Below, piece after piece: positions 16,456 to 24,711 of a DNA stretch of 64,000 nucleotides. The position numbers were made by a program, and so were the translations under genes. The first letter of the stretch is position 1; each line of letters starts with the position of its first letter. The notes below the pieces were generated by a model, which saw only the letters and a program-made list of their open reading frames with translations, made no database searches and was not told the origin of the DNA. This stretch comes from Oscillospiraceae bacterium (GTDB lineage Bacteria; Bacillota; Clostridia; Oscillospirales; Oscillospiraceae). Location of the stretch: contig JAHHRZ010000003.1 in the NCBI GenBank assembly GCA_020025515.1, positions 62,001 to 126,000 on the forward strand. The letters are read 5' to 3'.

Positions 16456-17853
16456 CTAATTACTTTTAATAACTTCCTTCTCCAACCAGCGGCGACCATG
16501 GAATCGAGCATAAAACACAACCGCACGGGCCAGCCAGGATACCCACTGGGCAATCCACACGCCCAGAAGGCTGAGATTGCACACAATGGCCAGAAGATAG
16601 CCCAGGCCAATGTTTACAATCCACATAATAATAAGGGAGGCGGTGGAAGGAAAGGCACTGTCGCCTGCTGCACGGAGGGTGTAGGGCAGCGTGAAGGAGG
16701 CGGGCCAGAACAACAGCAGGAAGGGAATACTGTAGAGCAGAACCTGAGTGGTCATGGCAGTGATGGCAGGGGTGGGGTTATACTGAGACAAAAGGACAGG
16801 AAGCGCAGGATAGAAGACGAGACCTGTCCAAATGAGAAGCCCCAGACCAATGAGGACGGTACAGTTGCCATAGTGGTAAGCTTCCTCCTTTTCTTTTGCC
16901 CCGACGCACCGCCCCACCACAGTAACAGACAGACTGCCGGCAGCTACAGCGGCAGCGGTGAGACCACTGAGAAGGGAGTTCGCAACAGCATTTGCGGCAA
17001 TGGCTTCTGTTCCCAGATTGACCATATAGATTCCGGCTACAATCACGCCGCAGGAATTGAAGATTTGCTCCATGCCCAGTGGGAGACTGATTTTAACGGT
17101 GGATTGCATCAGGGCGCGGTCATAGGAAAAGATATTGCGCAGATTCAGTGCAATGGGGGGACGCCAAAAGAACAGAAGCACAACGGCACACAGCGCACCC
17201 AGAACACGGGCGGAAATCAGAGCCAGAATACTGCCCTTTACATCCAGGTTCAGGATGTTGAGGCAGAGAATACTGAAGACAAAATAGGCCACATTGATAA
17301 TGACACTGAGTGCCAGACATTTTTTGGATTCTCCCATGCCCTGAAGAATGGAAAAAATGGCATAGTAGAGGGAGAAGGCCATGACGGAAAGTGCACTGCC
17401 GGACAAATAGATTCCAGCCTTCTGCAAAACCAATGCATCTGCTTTGGGGTACAGGAACAATAGGATCTCATGGGGAAAGAGCATTAAGGGAAGGCAGGAA
17501 ATCAGGGCCAACAGGACCATAAGCCAGATAATTTGCCCGATGGAACGCTTCAGAAGCGCCTCATCCTTGGCGCCGCAGCATTGGGCTACCACCACGGAAC
17601 TGCCCGCACCCACAGCACTGAATACGCAAGACAACATGTTTACAATGGGGCCGGCCAGAGAAATGGCGGCAATGGATGTTTCTCCGTTTTTGCTGATGAG
17701 AGCAGTAATCAGCATACCGATGAGCATGATAGACATATTGTCTAAGATGTAGGGACCGGTCATGCGAGCGATCTCACGCCAGGTAAACACATTGCCTGAT
17801 AGATTTTTAGTTAACCACCCATCCAATCGGACCGGTGTCTTTTGCTTTGTCAT
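16456..17853 (-). CDS. MATE family efflux transporter
   Basis: Integral membrane protein of 465 residues with twelve predicted helices in two homologous halves, each with the MATE pattern (AISLAGPIVNMLSCVFSAVGAGSSVVVAQ in the first, AIAANAVANSLLSGLTAAAVAAGSLSVTVVGRCVGAKE in the second). It should export drugs or cationic metabolites using a Na+ or H+ gradient. ATG 17853 is chosen because GAGGTG lies just before it; an upstream in-frame ATG at 17889 lacks a site. It is monocistronic, with a terminator at 16414-16450. The substrate cannot be predicted. Confidence 0.9.
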   Translation of the reverse strand: MTKQKTPVRLDGWLTKNLSGNVFTWREIARMTGPYILDNMSIMLIGMLITALISKNGETSIAAISLAGPIVNMLSCVFSAVGAGSSVVVAQCCGAKDEALLKRSIGQIIWLMVLLALISCLPLMLFPHEILLFLYPKADALVLQKAGIYLSGSALSVMAFSLYYAIFSILQGMGESKKCLALSVIINVAYFVFSILCLNILNLDVKGSILALISARVLGALCAVVLLFFWRPPIALNLRNIFSYDRALMQSTVKISLPLGMEQIFNSCGVIVAGIYMVNLGTEAIAANAVANSLLSGLTAAAVAAGSLSVTVVGRCVGAKEKEEAYHYGNCTVLIGLGLLIWTGLVFYPALPVLLSQYNPTPAITAMTTQVLLYSIPFLLLFWPASFTLPYTLRAAGDSAFPSTASLIIMWIVNIGLGYLLAIVCNLSLLGVWIAQWVSWLARAVVFYARFHGRRWLEKEVIKSN

Positions 17854-18013
17854 AAGCAAACACCTCTCTTTACGGGGTACTAATAGCACAGATTTGAGGA
17901 ATAGTCAATGCGCCGCAGTTATGATATCACTTTTCGATACATTCCCGGTTGTTGTAGCAACATATAAATTTTGCACGAGTTTTACATTTTGGTATAGCAA
18001 AGTTGAATAAGGT

Positions 18014-18023
18014 GTGGTATAAT
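18014..18023 (+). promoter_or_regulatory. Extended -10 promoter of the SPFH gene
   Basis: TGGTATAAT (extended -10 form TGnTATAAT) lies 60 bases before the start codon at 18083. No good -35 element is present at 17 bases, as is usual for extended -10 promoters. Confidence 0.5.
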
Positions 18024-18082
18024 CATAAAATCTTTCCTCCATAGGAAATGATTAGTAAGAAACAAAGAGGAGTGACAGCGGT

Positions 18083-19537
18083 ATGGGCCTGATACAAGCA
18101 ACAAAGGCAGCTGTAGGTAGTGTACTAGCCGACCAGTGGAAGGAGTTTTTCTACTGTGATGCCATGCCTTCCAATATCCTGGCAGTACAGGGTAAAAAGA
18201 GAGTTTCCGGGCGTTCTTCCAATACAAAGGGTTCGGAAAATGTGATATCAAATGGATCCATTGTGTCACTGGCAGACGGCCAGTGCCTGATGATCGTGGC
18301 GCAGGGACAAGTGGTAGAGTTTACGGATAAGCCTGGCGAGTATGTATTCGATGCAGCCGGTGAACCTACGATTTTTGCTGGTTCCTTCGGAAGAAGCGTT
18401 CTGGATACGATTAAAGCTATGGGCCAGCGTGTTGCTTTTGGTGGCGATGCACCGAAGGATCACCGAGTATACTATTTCAATACAAAGGAATTGCTGGGCA
18501 ATAAGTATGGAACGCCGAACCCGGTGCCCTTCCGGGTGGTGGACCAGAATATTGGTCTGGACGTGGATATTGCCATTCGCTGCTTTGGTGAGTATAGTTA
18601 CCGGCTCTGTAACCCCCCTCTGTTTTATCAGAATGTGTGTGGTAACTTTACCGGATCATACTCAAGGGATAATTTGGACAGCCAGTTAAAGTCTGAGCTT
18701 ATGACAGCGCTTCAGCCGGCCTTTGCCAAAATTTCTGCCATGGGCATTCGCTACTCAGCCCTTCCCGGCCATACCCAGGAGCTTGCAGATGTGCTCAACG
18801 AAATCTTGTCTTCCAAATGGCGGGAGAAAAGAGGTCTGGAGATCGGGGAAGTAGGCGTATCCAGCGTAAAGGCTTCCGATGAAGACGAAAAGATGATCAA
18901 GGAGCTCCAGCGCAATGCCACGTTCCGCAACCCCAATATGGCGGCGGCCCATTTGGTCAGTGCCCAGGCATCTGCCATGCAGGCGGCTGCTGAAAATAAG
19001 AACGCAGGCCCGGCCATGGCCTTTATGGGTATGAATATGGCAGCCAATGCAGGCGGTATGAATGGACAGAGCCTGTTCCAGATGGGACAGCAGCCTCAAT
19101 ATCAGCAGCCGGCTCCTCCTCCTGCCCCTGCACCTGCCCCAGCTCCTGCTCCTGCGCCGACTCCTTCGGCTGATGACAGCTGGACCTGTTCCTGCGGTGC
19201 CGTGGTGACAGGAAAGTTTTGCCCGGAGTGTGGTTCTAAAAAGCCGGAACCCAAACCGGAGGATGGGAACAGCTGGACCTGCTCCTGCGGCGCAGTGGTG
19301 ACCGGAAAGTTCTGTTCCCAGTGTGGTGCCAAGCGCCCGGATGCTCCTGTGGGCTGGACTTGCTCCTGCGGTGCAGTAAACAAGGGTAAATTCTGCTCGG
19401 AGTGTGGCGCAAAGAAGCCTGCATCGGCTCCTTTGTACCGCTGTGATAAGTGCGGGTGGGAGCCTGAGGATCCCAAGAATCCCCCTAGATTCTGCCCGGA
19501 GTGCGGCGATCCCTTTACGGATGAGGACGCCCGTTAA
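18083..19537 (+). CDS. SPFH-domain protein with C-terminal zinc ribbons (YdjI-like)
   Basis: Protein of 484 residues, ATG after GAGGAG. Residues 1-290 match the SPFH/virion-core-like family (YdjI type), a membrane- or polymer-associated scaffold domain; typical stretches are FYCDAMPSNILAVQGKKR and PFRVVDQNIGLDVDIAIRCFGEYSYRLCNPPLFY. A Met/Ala-rich segment and an (AP)n linker (residues 340-365) lead to three short zinc ribbons of form WTCSCGAVVTGKFCPECG and a fourth longer ribbon with CDKCGWEP and CPECGDPF. It probably acts as a cytoplasmic scaffold in stress or membrane organisation. The B. subtilis relative is tied to envelope stress genes, but here it is followed only by a small lipoprotein gene. 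Confidence 0.88.
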   Translation: MGLIQATKAAVGSVLADQWKEFFYCDAMPSNILAVQGKKRVSGRSSNTKGSENVISNGSIVSLADGQCLMIVAQGQVVEFTDKPGEYVFDAAGEPTIFAGSFGRSVLDTIKAMGQRVAFGGDAPKDHRVYYFNTKELLGNKYGTPNPVPFRVVDQNIGLDVDIAIRCFGEYSYRLCNPPLFYQNVCGNFTGSYSRDNLDSQLKSELMTALQPAFAKISAMGIRYSALPGHTQELADVLNEILSSKWREKRGLEIGEVGVSSVKASDEDEKMIKELQRNATFRNPNMAAAHLVSAQASAMQAAAENKNAGPAMAFMGMNMAANAGGMNGQSLFQMGQQPQYQQPAPPPAPAPAPAPAPAPTPSADDSWTCSCGAVVTGKFCPECGSKKPEPKPEDGNSWTCSCGAVVTGKFCSQCGAKRPDAPVGWTCSCGAVNKGKFCSECGAKKPASAPLYRCDKCGWEPEDPKNPPRFCPECGDPFTDEDAR

Positions 19538-19602
19538 TGTAGTTCACAAACAGATGACTCTGTTGTGATAGATAAAATATAAGAAGAAGGAGGATACTCA
19601 AT

Positions 19603-19947
19603 ATGAAAAAAGTACTTAGCGTAGTTCTGGTCCTTTCCCTGATGTTTGTTCTGGTGGCCTGCGGCGGCAAAAACGCTGCTGGTGAATATGTCCTGAAGAG
19701 CATCACAATGGACGGTCAGGAAATGAAAATGGACGACCTGACTGCTCTGGGAGCACCTGCTGACAGCTTCAAGCTGGTTCTGAATGACGATGGCACCGGT
19801 GTGCTGGCAGTTATGGGACAGGAGCAGAAACTGACCTGGGACGACAAGGCGTTGACTGCTGAAGGCGAGTCCATCAGCTACACTTTGGACGGTGACGATC
19901 TGACTCTTGAGCAGGACGGCGACGTTTTGGTCTTTACCCGTAAGTAA
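19603..19947 (+). CDS. Small lipoprotein with beta-rich domain
   Basis: Protein of 114 residues. The signal peptide ends in the lipobox LVAC (Cys 20), so the mature protein should be lipid-anchored on the outer face of the membrane. The remaining 94 residues alternate hydrophobic and acidic positions as expected for a small beta-barrel or sandwich (lipocalin-like GEYVLKSITMDGQEM..., NDDGTGVLAVMGQEQKLTW). The start follows AAGAAGGAGG. It lies 65 bases after the SPFH gene and may share its transcript. Function unknown. Confidence 0.75.
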   Translation: MKKVLSVVLVLSLMFVLVACGGKNAAGEYVLKSITMDGQEMKMDDLTALGAPADSFKLVLNDDGTGVLAVMGQEQKLTWDDKALTAEGESISYTLDGDDLTLEQDGDVLVFTRK

Positions 19948-19972
19948 TGGCATAAGAGTATTCATAAGACAA

Positions 19973-20002
19973 CGAGTCGGTCAACCTTGTGGTTGGCCGA
20001 CT
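19973..20002 (+). terminator. Hairpin after the small lipoprotein gene
   Basis: GAGTCGGTCAACC pairs with GGTTGGCCGACTT across a TTGT loop. The T-run is poor, so it may be a weak terminator. Confidence 0.5.
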
Positions 20003-20110
20003 TGTGCAATGTAAGGGTCTGTTTTCTTGGGTTTGCAGGTGATTGCCCCATGCATAAAAAGGGATAAGGCAGCCCTACGGTACGAAATCGAAACAGAAGA
20101 GGTGCCCGTT

Positions 20111-20650
20111 ATGACAAACCAAAGGCTGGTGCAGTATGCTTTAGAAGAAGGGTTTGCAGCTGCAACCATAATTGATCCATCCGATATTACCTTTGACCCA
20201 TCGTTTCGCCCCTATTGTGAGGAAAATTTGTGTGGAAAGTATGGGATGAATTACTCCTGTCCTCCAGACTGCGGCTCTCCGGAGGAGATGAAGCAGAGAA
20301 TTCTCTCCCATAAGAAAGCGCTGGTCTTGCAGACGATTTGGGAGATTGCGGACTATTCCGATGCTCCTGCCATTAAGGAGGCCAAGTCGGTCCACAATGC
20401 AGCGAGCATTCACCTCATGAAGCGGCTGCGGGCGGAGGGCTGTGAAGGATTTTTGGTGGGGGCCAGTGGATGCAGTCTCTGCAACCCCTGCGCCATTGCC
20501 AAGGGAGAACGTTGCAGATTCCCGGATTTGCAGTATTCCTGCATGTCGGCCTACTGTATTTTTGTGAAAAAGCTGGCGGACAGGTGCGGCATGGAATACG
20601 ACTGCGGGCCAGGTCTTCTGGCTTTTTTTGGAATGTATGTCTTTGATTGA
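20111..20650 (+). CDS. DUF2284 family metal-binding protein
   Basis: Cytoplasmic protein of 179 residues with ten or more Cys residues in paired motifs: CEENLCGKYGMNYSCPPDCG near the N-terminus, then GCSLCNPCAIAKGERCRFPDLQYSCMSAYC. This Cys pattern is the hallmark of DUF2284, predicted to bind a metal or Fe-S cluster and often associated with corrinoid or iron metabolism in anaerobes. ATG 20111 follows AGAGGTG; upstream in-frame starts back to 20027 lack a good site. It has its own terminator and precedes the iron block. Exact role unknown. Confidence 0.82.
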   Translation: MTNQRLVQYALEEGFAAATIIDPSDITFDPSFRPYCEENLCGKYGMNYSCPPDCGSPEEMKQRILSHKKALVLQTIWEIADYSDAPAIKEAKSVHNAASIHLMKRLRAEGCEGFLVGASGCSLCNPCAIAKGERCRFPDLQYSCMSAYCIFVKKLADRCGMEYDCGPGLLAFFGMYVFD

Positions 20651-20698
20651 TTGTGTATTTTATGATGAACGTGCAGCCATAGTGCCGAACCGGCAGAG

Positions 20699-20742
20699 TT
20701 CCGAAGGGGTGAACCGTGGAGTTTACTCCTTCGGAATTTTTT
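20699..20742 (+). terminator. Terminator after the DUF2284 gene
   Basis: TTCCGAAGGGGT pairs with ACTCCTTCGGAA and is followed by six Ts. Confidence 0.88.
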
Positions 20743-20874
20743 GCCATAGCTCCCGTGAGACGGCGGGAGACAGGGCGTGTATGCCTCTAAGTTTGGCGGA
20801 TATATAGAATCACCAAAGCCCTTGCGGAAAATGAAATTATTTTCGTAAGCTGTTAAAAAAATACAGACAGGGGC

Positions 20875-20903
20875 TTGACAAATTCCTATTTAGAAGGTAT
20901 GAT
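20875..20903 (+). promoter_or_regulatory. Promoter of the feoAB operon
   Basis: TTGACA at 20875-20880 and TATGAT at 20898-20903 with a 17-base spacer, about 105 bases before feoA. Confidence 0.85.
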
Positions 20904-20910
20904 ATACGCG

Positions 20911-20926
20911 GTTAGTAGAGGCTAAC
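20911..20926. promoter_or_regulatory. Candidate iron-regulator operator at the feo promoter
   Basis: GTTAGTAGAGGCTAAC is an imperfect inverted repeat placed right at the predicted transcription start. It matches the site at 23523-23538 in 13 of 16 positions and resembles DtxR/IdeR-type boxes (TTAG...CTAA). Binding here would block transcription when iron is sufficient. Confidence 0.6.
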
Positions 20927-21008
20927 ATTTAAGCGGGTCATGGTTCGCCAGGACAGCTTTTTGACAGGTCTGTGACCTGTACTTAGAAATTGAAATTGGG
21001 TGATAGAA

Positions 21009-21221
21009 ATGAATTTAACCGATGCACAGGAAGGAAAAGAGTACATTGTTCGCGAGATTGATACTGATGATGAGGAGCTGAATGCCTTCCTGTTTTCACT
21101 GGGATGCTATAGCGGCGAGCCCATTACGGTGGTCTCCCGGATGAAAAGTGGTTGCGTGATCTCCATTAAAGATGGCAGATATAACATTGACAACCAGCTT
21201 GCAGCGGCAATTTTGATCTGA
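21009..21221 (+). CDS. feoA: Ferrous iron transport protein FeoA
   Basis: Small cytoplasmic SH3-like protein of 70 residues that supports the FeoB iron channel. It has the FeoA pattern of a compact beta-barrel with the turn LGCYSGEPITVVSRMKSGCVISIKDGRYNIDNQLAAAI. ATG 21009 is chosen because GGGTGA sits at a good distance; a GTG at 21000 in frame lies inside that site. feoB follows 85 bases downstream, and an iron-type operator lies at the promoter. Confidence 0.9.
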   Translation: MNLTDAQEGKEYIVREIDTDDEELNAFLFSLGCYSGEPITVVSRMKSGCVISIKDGRYNIDNQLAAAILI

Positions 21222-21306
21222 AGAATTTTACAGAGCAGAGAGGCTGGATGAAGCTGCCTGAGGCAGAAATGCAGGGCAGACTTTAATATATAAGGAGGAA
21301 TGCATT

Positions 21307-23298
21307 ATGAGAATTGCGCTGACAGGCAATCCCAACAGTGGTAAAACGACTATGTACAATGCTCTGACCGGACGGAATGAACGGGTCGGCAACTGGGCAG
21401 GTGTAACGGTCGAAAAGAAAGAACATCCCATCAAAAAGAGTTATTACTCCGGCTCAGAAGAACTGATTGCGGTAGACTTGCCCGGTGCTTACTCTATGTC
21501 ACCGTTTACTTCTGAAGAGAGTATCACAAGCTCTTATGTCAGAAACGAAAACCCCGATGTCATCATCAACATTGTGGATGCTACCAATCTAAGCAGAAGC
21601 TTGTTCTTCACTACACAGCTTCTGGAGTTGGGAATTCCTGTTGTGGTTGCGCTGAACAAGGCGGACATCAACGAGAAAAAGCAAACCAAAATCAATGTAG
21701 AACAGCTGTCCCAGAAGCTTGGCTGCCCGGTGGTCGAGACCATTTCCACTTCTGCAGGCGGCTTGGGCGACGTTGTTCGAATCGCCGCCGCGCAAAAGGG
21801 AAAAGTCCAGGCAGCTCCCTATACACAGGGGAACATCAATCTTACAGATAAGAATGCAGTCGTAGAGGCGGATAAAAAGCGGTTTGAATTCGTCAACCGG
21901 ATTGTCTCCAAGGTCGAAACAAGAAAGGTTTTCACCAGAGAGAAAAATTATCAGGATAAGATCGACGCTGTCCTGACCAATCGCTGGGCCGGCATTCCTA
22001 TTTTTGCCGTGGTCATGTTCCTGGTGTTTTATATTTCTCAGTCCTCCCTGGGCCCCTGGCTGGCAGATTATCTCACAGGCTGGATCGAGCAGTTCCAGGG
22101 CTGGGTGGCCGGTCTGCTGGAAAATGCCTCTCCTCTGCTGCAGTCTCTCCTGGTAGAGGGCATCATTGGCGGTGTTGGCGCCGTTTTGGGCTTCCTGCCT
22201 CTGGTTATGGTGATGTACTTCCTGATTGCGCTGCTGGAAGACTGCGGCTACATGGCCCGTGTCTCCGTGGTGCTGGACCCCATCTTTAAGAAGGTCGGTC
22301 TTTCCGGTAAGTCTGTCATTCCCTTTGTCATTGGTACCGGTTGTGCAATTCCCGGCATCATGGCCTGCCGTACCATCCGAAATGAGCGGGAGCGCAGAGC
22401 GACTGCGATGCTGACTCCTTTCATGCCCTGCGGCGCGAAGCTGCCTGTGATTGCGCTGTTTGCCGGTGTTTTCTTCTCTGATGCTTCCTGGGTCGGTACC
22501 ATCATGTACTTTGTAGGCATCCTGCTGATTTTCCTGGGTGCTCTGCTGGTCAACAAGATTGCAGGTTATAAGAATCGGAAATCCTTCTTCATCATGGAAC
22601 TGCCTGAATACAAGCTCCCCTCCCTGAAGCGTGGATTCCTCTCCATGTGCTCTCGTGGCTGGGCCTACATTGTAAAGGCAGGTACCATCATCCTGCTGTG
22701 TAACACTGCGGTGCAGATTATGCAGTCCTTCAACTGGAACTTCCAGCTGGTGGAAGAGGGAATGGAAAATACTTCCATCCTGGCTTCCATTGCTTCTCCC
22801 TTTGCTGTTCTGCTGGTGCCTCTGGGCTTCGGCGTTTGGCAGATTGCGGCAGCCTCCATTACCGGCTTTATTGCAAAGGAAAATGTTGTCGGTACGCTGG
22901 CCGTCTGCTATGGTATCACCAATTTCATTGACACAGAGGAACTGGTTCTGACCGGCGGCGCCGGTGAGGTTGCGGCAGTTCTGAACCTCACCAAGGCTGC
23001 GGCTCTGGCCTGCCTCATGTTCAACCTCTTCACGCCTCCCTGCTTTGCGGCCATCGGTGCTATGCACTCCGAGATCAAGGATCGCAAGTGGCTCTTTGGC
23101 GGCATTGCGTTGCAGCTGGGCACAGGCTATGTGATTGCATATCTGGTGTATCAGATTGGCACTTTGATTGAGACCGGCAGCGTAGGCTCTGGTTTCTTCC
23201 CCGGCCTGGCGGCAGTTGCGGTTATGGTTGGCATTGTGGTATATATGTGCCTCAACGCAAACAAAAAACTTGAGAAAGAATACGCTTTGCGTAAGTAA
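21307..23298 (+). CDS. feoB: Ferrous iron transporter FeoB
   Basis: Membrane Fe2+ transporter of 663 residues. The N-terminal GTPase has G1 GNPNSGKTT (residues 7-15), G2/G3 region NWAGVTVEKKE and VDLPGAYS, and G4 NKAD. A helical linker follows, then the membrane part with the two Gate motifs (GCAIPGIMACRTIRNERER; NLFTPPCFAAIGAM), whose Cys residues are thought to line the iron path. The length is a little short but within the family range, since the Gram-positive type lacks the C-terminal cytosolic domain. RBS TAAGGAGG precedes the ATG. It is co-transcribed with feoA and the Cys-rich gene at 23311. Confidence 0.96.
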   Translation: MRIALTGNPNSGKTTMYNALTGRNERVGNWAGVTVEKKEHPIKKSYYSGSEELIAVDLPGAYSMSPFTSEESITSSYVRNENPDVIINIVDATNLSRSLFFTTQLLELGIPVVVALNKADINEKKQTKINVEQLSQKLGCPVVETISTSAGGLGDVVRIAAAQKGKVQAAPYTQGNINLTDKNAVVEADKKRFEFVNRIVSKVETRKVFTREKNYQDKIDAVLTNRWAGIPIFAVVMFLVFYISQSSLGPWLADYLTGWIEQFQGWVAGLLENASPLLQSLLVEGIIGGVGAVLGFLPLVMVMYFLIALLEDCGYMARVSVVLDPIFKKVGLSGKSVIPFVIGTGCAIPGIMACRTIRNERERRATAMLTPFMPCGAKLPVIALFAGVFFSDASWVGTIMYFVGILLIFLGALLVNKIAGYKNRKSFFIMELPEYKLPSLKRGFLSMCSRGWAYIVKAGTIILLCNTAVQIMQSFNWNFQLVEEGMENTSILASIASPFAVLLVPLGFGVWQIAAASITGFIAKENVVGTLAVCYGITNFIDTEELVLTGGAGEVAAVLNLTKAAALACLMFNLFTPPCFAAIGAMHSEIKDRKWLFGGIALQLGTGYVIAYLVYQIGTLIETGSVGSGFFPGLAAVAVMVGIVVYMCLNANKKLEKEYALRK

Positions 23299-23310
23299 AA
23301 AGTAGCTGCT

Positions 23311-23472
23311 ATGGAAAATGTAATTGCAATCGCTGTTCTTGTGGTAATTATTGGAGCCTCTGCATGGTATCTGTATCGGTCAAAGAAAAAGGGCGTCAAG
23401 TGTGTTGGCTGCCCCAGTGGTGGATCCTGCGGTTCCTGTGGTGGTTGCTCCTGCAAATCCAAGAAAAAGTAA
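23311..23472 (+). CDS. FeoB-associated Cys-rich membrane protein
   Basis: Peptide of 53 residues starting 12 bases after the feoB stop. It has one transmembrane helix (VIAIAVLVVIIGASAWYLY) and then a short tail with repeated Cys (CVGCPSGGSCGSCGGCSC) and Lys. This is the pattern of the FeoB_associated family, found next to feoB in many Clostridia. It probably binds Fe2+ or an Fe-S cluster at the cytoplasmic mouth of FeoB. A terminator follows at once. The ribosome binding site is weak, so translation may be coupled to feoB. Confidence 0.88.
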   Translation: MENVIAIAVLVVIIGASAWYLYRSKKKGVKCVGCPSGGSCGSCGGCSCKSKKK

Positions 23473-23476
23473 TGGT

Positions 23477-23516
23477 CAAGGGGATGCAATTTCCTTTGCG
23501 TCCCCTTGCTTTTTTT
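23477..23516 (+). terminator. Terminator of the feo operon
   Basis: CAAGGGGATGCAA pairs with TTTGCGTCCCCTTG, followed by seven Ts. Confidence 0.9.
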
Positions 23517-23522
23517 CAAATA

Positions 23523-23538
23523 GTTAGTTTAGACTAAC
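23523..23538. promoter_or_regulatory. Candidate iron-regulator operator before the DUF3793 gene
   Basis: GTTAGTTTAGACTAAC has perfect 6-bp arms and nearly repeats the feo operator at 20911-20926. It lies 55 bases upstream of the DUF3793-flavodoxin genes, just after the feo terminator, which suggests shared control. Confidence 0.62.
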
Positions 23539-23593
23539 ACTAATAACATATGAAAGAAAGAGAATAGTCATATGTAATAAAGGAGGGTATCAT

Positions 23594-24145
23594 ATGTCTG
23601 AAGAGCTGTTAGTTCGGCACTGTTCGCCCACATTGGCCGGGATCAAGACCGGCAACATGTTCCCTTGTTCCTATAGTACCGTAAAAGAACTTATGGAAGC
23701 AATTCGCTGGGCCAATCGCAAACTGGTCCCCAAGGGTCTCCGGGTGATTCCGCTGCATTATAGAGATGGCCGGGCTCTCATCTATGTGTTTCGGCCCAAG
23801 GGAGTAGAAAAGGTGCTGCAAGACCAGCAAGCGATTTCTGTGCTCCAAAAACGGGGCTATAAGGATCTGCGCGTGGAGCCTTGTATCTGCCAGCTCATGG
23901 GAAGATTCCAGGAAGAGGGAGAATTTCCACACGAAGTAGGGCTGTTTTTGGGGTACCCGCCAGAAGATGTCAATGGATTTATTGAAAACAAGGCCTGTGG
24001 ACAAAAATGCTCTGGCTGCTGGAAGGTATATGGTGATCCTGAAGCAGCACAAAAAACCTTTGCCAAATATAAGCAGTGCACCAGGATCTACTGCGATATG
24101 TGGAAAAAAGGTAAAAGCGTGGACTGTCTCACAGTTGCCAGTTAA
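23594..24145 (+). CDS. DUF3793 family protein
   Basis: Cytoplasmic protein of 183 residues, ATG after AAAGGAGGG. The family layout is clear: HCSPTLAGIKTGNMF at the N-terminus, a central LGYPPEDVNGFIENKA block, and a Cys-rich ending (CGQKCSGCWKVYGD, CTRIYCDMWKKGKS). DUF3793 genes very often stand next to flavodoxin and feo genes in gut Clostridia, as here. The Cys pairs and context suggest a role in iron or redox cofactor handling, but this is not established. It probably shares a transcript with the flavodoxin gene 27 bases downstream. Confidence 0.85.
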   Translation: MSEELLVRHCSPTLAGIKTGNMFPCSYSTVKELMEAIRWANRKLVPKGLRVIPLHYRDGRALIYVFRPKGVEKVLQDQQAISVLQKRGYKDLRVEPCICQLMGRFQEEGEFPHEVGLFLGYPPEDVNGFIENKACGQKCSGCWKVYGDPEAAQKTFAKYKQCTRIYCDMWKKGKSVDCLTVAS

Positions 24146-24172
24146 TTTATAAATGAAGAAAGGTGTTGTATC

Positions 24173-24616
24173 ATGTGTAAAATTGCAGTTGTTTATTGGA
24201 GCGGAACGGGAAATACGGAGTCGATGGCCCGGGCCGTTGTGGAAGGAGTAGAAGCCGGCGGCGCAAATGCCACGCTGCTCACCGCAAAGGAATTTACACC
24301 GGATCTTGTAGACAGCTATGATGCCATTGCCTTTGGCTGCCCTGCTATGGGAGCGGAGGTTCTGGAAGAAGATGAGTTTGAACCAATGTTCACAGCCTGC
24401 TTGCCTAAGCTGCGGGACAAGAGAATCGCCCTCTTCGGCTCCTATGGCTGGGGAGATGGTGAGTGGATGCGCAACTGGGAAGAAAGTTGCCAAGGGGCTG
24501 GCGCAGTGTTTGCCTGTGACAGTGTCATCTGCGCAGAGGCACCGGATGAGGAAGCTGTAGCTGCCTGCCAGGAGTTGGGAAAGGCTTTGGCAGATCCCAA
24601 TGCCATTCGGGCTTAA
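24173..24616 (+). CDS. Flavodoxin
   Basis: FMN-binding electron carrier of 147 residues. The phosphate loop VVYWSGTGNTESMA at residues 6-19 is diagnostic, and the isoalloxazine-contact loops FGCPAMGAEVLEEDEF and GSYGWGDGEWM are in the right places for a short-chain flavodoxin. Flavodoxins replace ferredoxin when iron is scarce, which fits the candidate iron operator upstream of the DUF3793 gene. A terminator follows. Confidence 0.94.
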   Translation: MCKIAVVYWSGTGNTESMARAVVEGVEAGGANATLLTAKEFTPDLVDSYDAIAFGCPAMGAEVLEEDEFEPMFTACLPKLRDKRIALFGSYGWGDGEWMRNWEESCQGAGAVFACDSVICAEAPDEEAVAACQELGKALADPNAIRA

Positions 24617-24629
24617 TAAATAAATAGTC

Positions 24630-24671
24630 AAGCAGGGAAAATGGCTAGAAATAGCGGTTTTCCCTGCTTTG
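24630..24671 (+). terminator. Terminator after the flavodoxin gene
   Basis: AAGCAGGGAAAA pairs with TTTTCCCTGCTT; the loop holds a second small stem. The T-run is short, so some read-through into the ABC genes is possible. Confidence 0.7.
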
Positions 24672-24711
24672 AGCGCGATATACTATAAAAATACCAGGGG
24701 GTCCTAAATTC

